Assembly: GCF_026230105.1 (NCBI RefSeq)
Contig: NC_079476.1
Coordinates: 39,670,559 to 39,734,558, forward strand
Source: Diorhabda sublineata
Lineage: Eukaryota; Arthropoda; Insecta; Coleoptera; Chrysomelidae
Direction: 5' to 3'
Length of the DNA stretch: 64,000 nucleotides
Made by a program: the position numbers and the translations under genes. Below, in pieces: positions 55,417-64,000 of this stretch. The first letter of the stretch is position 1. Each line of letters opens with the position of its first letter. Below the pieces are notes generated by a model. The model had not been told where the DNA came from, did no database searches, and was given only the letters and a program-made list of their open reading frames with translations.

Positions 55417-58400
55417 TTAGATAAAATTGGGTAATTTCTTTTCTTCTTTATTATTATCACAAGCTGCTTCGACGTCCGTAATGGTACTGCAACTACTTGT
55501 CGATAGATCCGAGGCAATCGATACATTGTCAAATTCTTTAGTTATTTTTTTACCGACGATCTTGAGTGCTATAGCTACTATTCCTATCACTCCAGCTATA
55601 ACTAACATAGTTATTACGAATATGGGTACGAAGTTATTTTTGTAAGATATTGGTTCTTTTAGTTCCGCTGTAGTTTCTTCTTTCACTGTAACAAAAAGGG
55701 AAGTATTGAATTCGATAACAAAATTCTGGTAAGTAATTCCAAACTTTGATGATGCAATTGTTTCCATTTTCGAAATTCAATATTTCAAAAATGAATTCTG
55801 CAGTTCTTCATAGGAGGAAATAACTACTTTCTTGGCTAATGCCTCGACGAATATTGAATTACATCTTTTTGTCGATATTAACATTTTTCTACTATTCACT
55901 TTTGAGGGAATTTCGAAATTTAATACTTCGAAAATGTATTCTGCTGGTCTTCAATCGACAAAAAGGTTGATTGACCTTCAGGGGGGTTGTAATTCAATAT
56001 TTGTCGAGGCATTAGCCAGGAAAGTAGTTGTTTTCTCCTTTTAAAAACGACAAAATACATTTTCGAAGTATTAAATTTCGAAATCATTTATTATCATATA
56101 TTTATTTATTTAAATATACCTAACTAAGAGTTTTTTTTTCATAGACAAAGTCTAGTAGAAGGTTTGAGTAAAGTTTTGCTTTGTTTTTGATTATTCTTCT
56201 ATATGCAAATACAGTCTAAATGACATTCGTCATTTGTTCATAGAAAAACTGACATTAAAGAGAGAAATAAAATGTAAAGATTAAAATAAGGAACAGATAT
56301 TTTCAAATAAATATAATTCCGTAACTATTGTTGACTGATCGTTACTTTTCTTTACTCGTAATTATTTTTCTATAGATAAATGTTATTCTCCAGATAACTC
56401 AAGTTTAAGAAATAAATCCTCAGTTATAATATTTTTTAATTAAACATTAGGTAAATACTTACTAATACTTCGTAATTAGTCGCCATTTTTAGATAAATAT
56501 GACAGACTACAGGAGTTGTGACGTCACACACCGCCATTGTTAGCGCAGGTCAGGTATCACAAAGTTTTAACTGCATTGAGGATCGTATATATGTTTATTT
56601 TGTGATTTTTCCGTATTTACTTCGATGAATTTAGCAAAAATACTCAAACATTTTCCAAATAACTTTAAAGAACACACACTACCCCACAAACTTTGTTTGG
56701 AAAGTGAACTATAACAACATGGCGGCTGTGACGCACGCTCCGTTTGTCTATTTCGTGTCTATTCAAATATGGCTGACTAATTGCCTTTTTCTTAACTCGT
56801 AATTATCTTTTGGTTATTATTCAATAAGCCCTCAGTTATTTCTATGTTTATTTAAAGAAGTTTTCAGTAAATATTAGTACTACTTCGTAATTAGCAGTTT
56901 TTTGAAGAATATCATTCGATTTTAAACCTAGAATATATCGATTTGCCGGGATACGTACTTAAGGTTTAACTATTCCATAGAGAAAACGATTATTTTCATA
57001 GATAAACGAAAATAGTGAAGAGTATACCTCACTTTAAAATAGAAATGTACCATTTTGGTTTTTGACCCAGAGTAGTTTGTTTTGTTTGACTTGGATTTTA
57101 TATGATTACACAAAATTTGTATTTTGATATTAACTTTTGTTTTGAGTTCAACAACCACACATCAATTATAACGGTAATTAAATTTTTTGTAAATCAATAT
57201 TTTTACAAGTTTTTTATGTGATGCTCCTTGTATTTTAGTATACAACCGGACCATATAATAACGCTAAACGATTCAAGTTTTATTGTACATACATTTATAT
57301 ATTTCTTACCTAACGCTTCCGGTTTTTGCATCACACGACCAGTTCTCGATCGTCTTCCTAAGTTGTTGTCTCCATCTTCGTAATGGGCTTGGATGTGCGC
57401 TTGTCCCCGTCCACCTTGATGATGATGTGCACCGTTCGGAAGGTTGATACCGGCACGAACTGTCAGAGTTTCTGGTTGATACGAGCACAAAACCAAAAAT
57501 CTGAAACAAATATTAAGTTATTTGTATACGGATGTCTAGGTTGTCTTTACATATACAAGATCACCCTGTATATAGTCACTGAAAATTTAATTTCAATATT
57601 TTTACTATTGTCATGTTTTTTTTTTAATTTATTTATACGATTTCTATCGGCCACTTTTCTATTATCGTTCCGTTCACTATGACTTTTAATTATAAACAAA
57701 CTAACGCCGCTAAACATGCTCGATTTTATATTAGAAATAACATTTCTAATGAAATGAAGATACCAAAACAAACAAATAAAAAGACCTTTCTAGAAACCAG
57801 AGTCAAAAAATACAACAGAAACAGCTTGTTTATGCTGTTTATAAAAAATACACATCAAAAGGGCCGAGAAATATCAAAACGATTCGCCACATTTTAGATC
57901 ACAACCGAACAGGACCGATTCCACGCCCATGTCGACGATTGTTCGTAATAATATATAATGAAATACGCTTTGTTAAAATGTTGATGACAGTTGTCTCTAT
58001 TTTATAGAATATAGAATATCATCACAATGTTCATGCTGTTGGCTTAGCAATTAACATGTTTGAACAATCAAATATTATTTTTACTTAAAATATTATTTTT
58101 ACAACTATGGAATTGTTTTTGATAGAGACGCAAATGTCAAAAAAAAACTTAAAAACGATGGTATACCACTTTCGAAACGCCTATTTTTAGAAAAAAACAT
58201 ATAATGCTGCGAAGAAAGTAATTCTATAAAAAATTCAACGCTATCAGTAACCGTACCGTACTTAACCTATAACTCTAAATAACCTATAAAATTCAACTCC
58301 ATTTAGGACCTAACCTAATCTAACCTATAAGAATTGAATGTCATTCATAATCTAACCAATAAATATTCAACTTCATGCATAACGACTTAACCTAATCTAA

Positions 58401-61400
58401 CCTATAAAAATTCACAACAATTTGAATAGCAACCAAACATGGTAATTATCAACTTTCATAATAACCAATTTAAGGAGTGAGAACCATTCTAAAAACATAT
58501 TTGTTTTCAATTGAGCTTGAAAGTATAAATACAACGAATTATATTGATATTAAAATTAAATTTAGAAGGATACACTTATTTGAAGAGATAGAAATTGGAT
58601 ACCTAAAAGGTGAATGTACATCATTTATATTGACGAAAACCTCTATCCCTTTATTTAATTTAAAACATTTACAAAACAAAAATCGAATGGATGTGGAGCT
58701 GGGTCACGAACCGAACCGAGAGCCGGATTGGTCGATGAACAATAAAACGAGTTAATGAAAAGAATTTCCGGTGGTTTCTGAAAATACCGTATTTGCATAT
58801 AATGATGCGCTGTACATAATAAAGATAAATAATTAATTATTTATATGCCATGCATCGGAACGTTGAATTTCGCAATGAAATGACCACATAAACAGTTATA
58901 GATTGATTGACGTTACCAGTGATGTTTACAGAATTTATTATAATTGTAATCCATTTGAAACATATATTTCGGTCTCAAACCCCTTCAACAAATCCTCTCT
59001 GGTGTAAACTCTCTACATAGAGCTATTTTCTTGGAAATTTTCTAAATCTTGAGTCTGCGTTTCAAGATATACAAACTTCAAACCGCCCTAGTGTTTAGGT
59101 CGGCTATTTTTTAAATTTGATACATCGTATTCCCAAAGCAACCTCTTCAAGAAACCTACCGATGTATTTTAACTATTTCAGGCACTCAATTAAGTTACGA
59201 CTTACCTCCTGGTACTGTGCGTCAAAATTGGTAAATTTTCCTGTACCAAAACAAAAGTGGCAACAGTGGTATCGTTGACCTGACTACCGCATTCCGTGTG
59301 GTTTATTCTTAACGTATATACGTCTCGGGGGCTGTCTGGTTCGCCGTCGATGGCGCATCTTTCCCCGTCAGCCGCCTCTACAGCGATTCTGCCTCCGAAG
59401 AAAGGTCCCGTTGAAACTTCTATTTCACTGGCGTGAGGTAGACACTGCGTCGCTTTGGCAGAAACTAAAAACAAATAACAAACGATGATATTGATAGTAT
59501 TTATTATAGTATCTTTACCAGGTGGTATTCATGATCCTAAAGAATTGATTCCAAGGTCCAAAGTCCAAGCAAACAAATGAAATAATTGCTGGAATGCAAA
59601 ATGAGTAGCATTAAAAGGAAAACTCTAGCTTGAAATAAAAACCAATATGAAAAGACTGTCACCAGTAACAGATAACTTCAAAGAAAACTGTTCTAAATTA
59701 TCAAAAAGGAAATGAATATGTATGAAGCAACTTCAACTAGAGGCTATAATTTGGAGCAAAATCCATATTTACGTACGATTCCTCCAAATGACGTTGAGCA
59801 GGAGTGTAATAAACTGAGGAGCAAACATTGGATGCCTTTCAAATTTCTAAGATTCAATTTTCGCGATTGATGTGATATCTGCTCATACCAACTACCAAAA
59901 ACACGTCAATGATCTCTGTAGAGAGTAGGTTGACTAACGCTAGCATTGAGGCATTCATGGGGTCACTTTCCATTGTGTTAACATTGTTTTTGAACATTTA
60001 GAAAAGATTGAAATTGCTCGTATGAATTAGTTCCGGTATCAAACCAATCTTACATCTTTGGGATACACTGAGGAGGCAGATTTGAGTTCGATGCAATATA
60101 GAACGAATATTTGAGCACTACAGTTCAGAGATGAATTTAAGCTGTTAAAAGAATCCAAAGAGGTATTCTCCCCTCTGATTTTTATGTCTGATCTAAAAGT
60201 GATTCTATGTGCATAATAATACACAAAAAATGCGAGATCAAAACCAACACCAGCTAAATGCGAGCAAGATTAAGACCAAGACCTAGTGTACAAGTCCAAG
60301 ACCACATATGAGGCTGCAAGACCAAGACCCCTAAGCATGCAAGACCAAGACCAACACCAACTAAATACAAGCAAGATTAAGACCAAGACCTAGTGTACAA
60401 GTCCAAGACCACATATGAGGCTGCAAGACCAAGACCCCTAAGCATGCAAGACCAAGACCAACACCAACTAAATACAAGCAAGATTAAGACCAAGACCTAG
60501 TGTACAAGTCCAAGACCACATATGAGGCTGCAAGACCAAGACCCCTAAGCATGCAAGACCAAGACCAACACCAACTAAATACAAGCAAGATTAAGACCAA
60601 GACCTAGTGTGCAAGTCCAAGACCACATATGAGGCTGCAAGACCAAGACCCCTAAGCATGCAAGACCAAGACCAACACCAGCTAAAGGCGAGCAAGATTA
60701 AGACCAAGACCTATTGTGCAAGTCCAAGACTACATATGAGGCTGCAAGACCAAGACCCCTAAGCATGCAAGACCAAGACCAACACCAACTAAATACAAGC
60801 AAGATTAAGACCAAGACCTAGTGTGCAAGTCCAAGACCACATATGAGGCTGCAAGTCCAAGATCCCTAAGCATGCAAGACCAAGACCAACACCAGCTAAA
60901 GACAAGTAAGATCAAGACCAAGACCTAGTGTGCAAGACAACATATGAGGCTGCAAGACCAAGATCCCTAAGCATGCAAGACTAAGACCAACACCAGCTAA
61001 AGACAAGTAAGATCAAGACCAAGACCTAGTGTGCAAGACAACATATGAGGCTGCAAGACCAAGACCAAGACTAAGAATTTATGAATTTATATGCCATAGT
61101 CCGAAATAGTGATGGCCATCGTTTCCTGGGACGTGGTCTGTATCGTTTACTTGGAGAAAGGGTAAAACAGTCAGAGGGTTGTATTAAGTCGAATCGATGC
61201 CGAATTGAAGTAAGTATTTCCCAACATGGAAAAGTCACTCGTTGGGCGGAAATTTGAGTCGAATGATGAGTTTCCAGAGGGATAATGAACATAAAAATTG
61301 GACGTATGAAGAGTTGGAGCGAGTTTTATGGAGTGATGAGTAAAAGTTTGAGGTTTTGTGGGTCTTTATTTGACCTTCATACGTTTGTTGTTGATGGTTT

Positions 61401-63882
61401 GGGGATGTTTTGGATGAAGGGTGGATGAAGGGATTTATAAAAAAGGGAAAATGTAGTACGTAAACTATAGGGTGGGCAAAAACTTACGATTGACCGGTAG
61501 AGTCCATAAATACATTTGTAGCTAATAGAAATTTTAATCAAAAAAAAAAGGAAAAAACGTATCCCGAAGATCTATTATTTTTTATTCTAACATTAACCGT
61601 TATTAATTAGTTCTTAATTTGAACGAAAACAAACGAATTGGGTTAATTCCATTATACATTTCGTTAACGATTATCGATGTGATTAATTTTGACGTTAAAT
61701 ACGTAGTTATTGTAAAATTTAATTTGATTTATAATCAATAACACCTAACTGTTTTATAAATACATAAAACATATAGTACAAATTACTAAATACAAACTCC
61801 CGTTCAAAACTAATGCACTACCATAAATTTTATGATTATGTCTTTCTACTCTTTATTATTTAAGTTTTAATAACCAGTATTATAATTAAAGAAATTACAC
61901 AAAAAGTATTTTCATTTTACGAAAACAATTTCATGGGTATGGTGTGTTTTTGTTTTCGATTGTTGCTTCTAAAAAAACAACACGCTCCAGCTCTTACTAG
62001 CTCATTTGAGCAGGAACAAAATGTCAAGCCAATAACCCAAAGGTTCTCTTTTAGTTTTAAACCAACCTTGTACTGTGTGAACACTTCAAGTCCTACCATT
62101 TTTGAATAAACGCGTGACAAATTTAGGATCGTAAAAAAGCCTACACTGGATGCTTCACTGGTCTGTTAGGAAGCGTAGAGGACAACCAATAGTCCCGATT
62201 TATCACCATGCGCTTATTATTTCTTTGGTTCATTGAACGAATCACTTGGCGGACGACAATTCGAAAGCAATGTGGTGGTTTACTCAATTAATAAACCAGG
62301 GAAAAGTTGGGAGTTTCTTTTAAACTAAATTTCCCATACGAGGATCGTTTCCGAAATATTTGGAGTGACCTAGAGATGGCGGTAGTTGCCAATATATTAG
62401 AAAGTACACAATCTATACAGTATATGTTTCAGAAATCAATAGTGAACGGAAAGCGTCGTGATGATGTTTTCCATCGAGTGTTTGGTAACATTCCACACGC
62501 AGTTTCATAAAGTGGGTTCATCACTTTACACCCGAAACAAAAGAACGATCAAAACAATGGACTGAAAAGGGAGAACCGGCTCCAAAGAAGTCAAAGACCG
62601 TTCCATCTGTAGGTAAGTTCATGGCGTCGGTTTTTTGGGATAATTCTATCTTGAGAAAGAAGAAATCAAGCAAAAACGGCCGCATTTGGTTAAAAAGAGA
62701 GTATGGTTTCATCAAGATAATGCACCAGCTCACATACCTGTTATTGCAATGGCCAAAATTAATGAGTTACAGTTTGAATTGCTACTTCAAGTACCCTATT
62801 CGCCAGATTTAGCTACCTGGGATTATTAACTGTTCCCAGATTTGAAAAACTGGCTCAGTGGTCAAAGATTTTCCAACAATGAAGAAGTGAGGATCTGATC
62901 TGAACTTATTGAATTGTAAGGAGCTAAAAGGGAAAATAAATATGTTTTTTTTTTCAAATTTTTTTTTGTTTTCTTTCTTGATCGATGTAGTACTAGTGGG
63001 ACCTTCCTCGTAGAATTGAATTTTTCGCCTCCTGATCGTACAAAATTAGATTTACAAATTTAGTAATTTTTTTTTTAATTTCTATGTTGTAATTGTAAAA
63101 AATATGAAAGTAATCGTATTATTAAAGTAAATAACAAACTTAATTATCAATGAGATGTGTATTTATATAAAATTTCTACCATTTTCTTAACATACGCCTG
63201 ACCTGAAACTAGGCGACAACCAAATTTATGAAACCGTGACAATAAAACTTTCACTAGTACAAAAAAATGTTAAAATAAAAATTTCATATTTGAACATAAT
63301 AAAATCGAAATTTTATTCACAGCCCGTAAATGTATACGAGGGAAATGCCATATATTCTGGTATATACGTAAATACTTGAAGTCAGTCACCCCCCCATCTC
63401 AATCACCATCAAAATGCAGTGTTGTCAGCTCTAATTACTCTAGTTTAGCACTACGAATATTAGTAAATATGTGATGAGTGATTAACAACATAAAGAGATA
63501 AATTTTTAAACCTACTGAATAATATAATATGAAATTTACTTACATCCTTTGGTAGGTATCACAATGATATTTTGATTTTTATCATCTCCATCAGCTCTAT
63601 CTTCTCGTTCACCTTTTTCTTTAGCAACTTTCACTTCGAACGAATAAGTAGTTGCCATTCGCAACCCTTTTATATCCGCGTTAAACGTTTTAACCTCCTC
63701 CCCTTTATCCAAATTATTTTCGGAGAAATCGGGAACGTTTTGGACTTTACACCGTTGCGAACCCCAGGTTTGGATTTCGCAATACCTGACATTGAAACCG
63801 TCTGATGCTAATGCCGTTGAATCGGTTTCCCAATGCAAACAAACTCGTCTATAATCCGGTTCTCCCATTAGATTTTTTATAT
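55417..63882 (-). CDS. Type I membrane protein with FN3 and ZP-N-like domains (3' four exons, partial)
   Basis: Exons 63882-63544, 59464-59206, 57500-57310 and 55685-55417 join with matching phases 1, 2, 1 (GGAT|GTAAGT..TTTTTAG|TTTCT; GGAG|GTAAGT..TTTCAG|ATTTT; TTAG|GTAAGA..TTACAG|TGAAA), giving about 352 codons to a TAA at 55417. The 5' end is outside the window. The first exon is a fibronectin III domain (RRVCLHWE, FNVRYCEIQTWG, MATTYSFEVKVAKEKG) with Cys residues. The next two hold four Cys in ZP-N spacing: ATQCLPH, GERCAID, HTECGSQ, LVLCSYQPETLTV. A His/Gly/Arg-rich linker (NGAHHHQGGRGQAH, GRRSRTGR) leads to one membrane helix (FVPIFVITMLVIAGVIGIV) and a Ser-rich cytoplasmic tail of about 50 residues. 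Two N-glycosylation sites (NHT, NDT). No ZP-C half is encoded. It is probably an apical surface or receptor-like protein; function unknown. Introns carry mariners, a minisatellite and foldbacks. Confidence 0.82.
55770..56090. repeat. Foldback repeat in the last intron of the FN3/ZP-N gene
   Basis: ggctaatgcctcgacgaata (55834-55853) is the inverse of tatttgtcgaggcattagcc (56000-56019); the pairing extends through ggaggaaataactac/gtagttgttttctcc. Outer arms ttcgaaattcaatatttcaa (55773) and ttaaatttcgaa (56067) also pair. The left side ends about 85 bp from the last exon's acceptor. Confidence 0.8.
56340..56920. repeat. Dispersed repeat in two direct copies with an inverted core
   Basis: actcgtaattat, cctcagttat, aaata...(a)ctaatacttcgtaattag occur in order at 56354-56482 and 56793-56902. 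Between them gttgtgacgtcacacaccgccat (56516-56538) faces acatggcggctgtgacg (56717-56733) in inverted orientation. No gene. Confidence 0.6.
58290..58420. repeat. Interspersed cctaacctaatctaacctata repeats
   Basis: Three consecutive imperfect units of about 55 bp (starting near 58309, 58345 and 58383), each with (ac)ctaatctaacctataa, an attcaac segment and a cataacgac-type junction. A related unit is at 13620-13670. Resembles arthropod telomere motif permutations but is interstitial. Confidence 0.6.
60236..61073. repeat. 107-bp minisatellite in an intron of the FN3/ZP-N gene
   Basis: gcaagattaagaccaagacc restarts at 60264, 60371, 60478, 60585, 60692 and 60799 (107 bp each); the last two units (from about 60904) are shortened by about 20 bp. 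Within each unit the hexamer caagac recurs many times. The strand is strikingly purine-biased (A/G/C, little T). It is flanked by single-copy intron sequence and stops abruptly at 61073. Confidence 0.97.
61240..61450 (+). pseudogene. Tc1-like transposase relic
   Basis: The plus strand reads RDNEHKNWTYEELERVLWSD followed by E, a stop and KFEVLWVFI. It matches the Tc1-family catalytic segment 'H.NWT.EDW..VLWSDESKF..F', with the first catalytic Asp kept and the Ser of ESKF replaced by a stop. Only this fragment is clear. Confidence 0.65.
62160..62295 (+). pseudogene. Mariner transposase C-terminal fragment (second lineage)
   Basis: From 62191 the plus strand reads NSPDLSPCAYYFFGSLNESL then GGRQFESNVVVYS, matching mariner SPDLSPCDYFLFGSLK.AL.GRRF. 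The last catalytic Asp is replaced by Ala. It sits about 40 bp left of a different mariner (62337-63012). Confidence 0.8.
62337..63012 (+). mobile_element. Deleted mariner with TA-flanked ends
   Basis: tacgaggatcgttt at 62337 is inverted at 62999-63012 (ggaccttcctcgta), each with TA. Plus-strand blocks: HFTPETKERSKQWTEKGEPA (62525-62582), PKKSKTVPSVGKFMASVFWD (62583-62641), VWFHQDNAPAHIPVIAMAKI-like (62705-62758), QVPYSPDLATWDY and LFPDLKNWLSGQRFSNNEEV. The N-terminal part is mostly deleted and stops and frameshifts are present. The 5' segment gacctagagatggcggtagt (62368) is the same as in the 15617-16113 copy. It lies in the large intron between the FN3 exon and the first ZP-N exon. Confidence 0.9.
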
Positions 63883-63946
63883 CTGGAATATAAAGAAAAC
63901 AGTTATATTCATAAACTAGGTGCGGGTTTTTAAATAAACTTATCAA

Positions 63947-64000
63947 ATAGAGAAGAAATGGAACTGAATATGTAATGGCGGTTTCACATTAGAGCCGTGA
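63947..64000. other. Right edge: intron of the FN3/ZP-N gene
   Basis: Upstream (5') of the FN3 exon acceptor on the minus strand. No further exon is visible before the window ends. Confidence 0.5.

Noticed and set aside
57679..57897. 72-codon plus-strand Lys/Asn-rich frame
   Set aside because: No motif or context; lies in an intron of the minus-strand FN3/ZP-N gene.
60236..61073. CRISPR-like array
   Set aside because: Units are contiguous 107-bp tandem copies with no unique spacers, in an intron of an insect gene.

Overview
This is eukaryotic and almost certainly insect DNA. It is AT-rich, its genes have introns, it carries many scattered (TTAGG)n / (CCTAA)n runs (the common arthropod telomere motif, here interspersed), and it is full of mariner and non-LTR retrotransposon debris. 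Beetle-like genomes fit this style, but I cannot place the species. All gene models below were assembled by eye from reading frames, conserved family sequence and GT..AG junctions with matching phases.

Layout. 1-3480: tandem satellite of 429-bp monomers running in from the left edge. 3481-10000: gene-poor DNA holding a convincing leader plus first coding exon on the minus strand (5522-5860) and a 1.9-kb element that can fold on itself (6250-8155). 9060-18400: degenerate repeats, LINE and transposase relics, a TTAA-flanked inverted-repeat element and a deleted mariner with both ends. 18424-20064 (-): SPSB3-type SPRY/SOCS-box protein. 20100-29100: mostly AT-rich intergenic DNA, a LINE RNase H relic and a nearly full-length dead mariner. 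29183-29917 (+): single-exon UBE2QL1-type ubiquitin-conjugating enzyme. 30000-36900: transposon relics and inverted repeats. 36960-39357: divergent pair SAP18 (-) and NEDD8 (+) sharing a 431-bp intergenic region. 41972-52033 (+): five-exon Tango6/TMCO7 gene whose introns hold a MITE, two mariners, LINE relics and a 370-bp tandem repeat. 52090-55300: AT-rich tandem and dispersed repeats. 55417-63882 (-): 3' four exons of a type I membrane protein with one fibronectin III domain, a ZP-N-like four-cysteine domain, one membrane helix and a short tail; its 5' exons lie beyond the right edge.

How the genes relate. Several products act in ubiquitin-like conjugation: a NEDD8 modifier, an E2-like enzyme, and an SPSB substrate adaptor that by family would work with cullin-RING ligases, which NEDD8 activates. 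I regard this as chance proximity, not a cluster. SAP18 is a histone-deacetylase/splicing cofactor, and Tango6 is a secretory-pathway or cytoplasmic HEAT-like protein. The most unusual items are the FN3-ZP-N-TM protein lacking a ZP-C half, the three-way-foldable element, the dimer-organised satellite, and the number of distinct mariner lineages in 64 kb.
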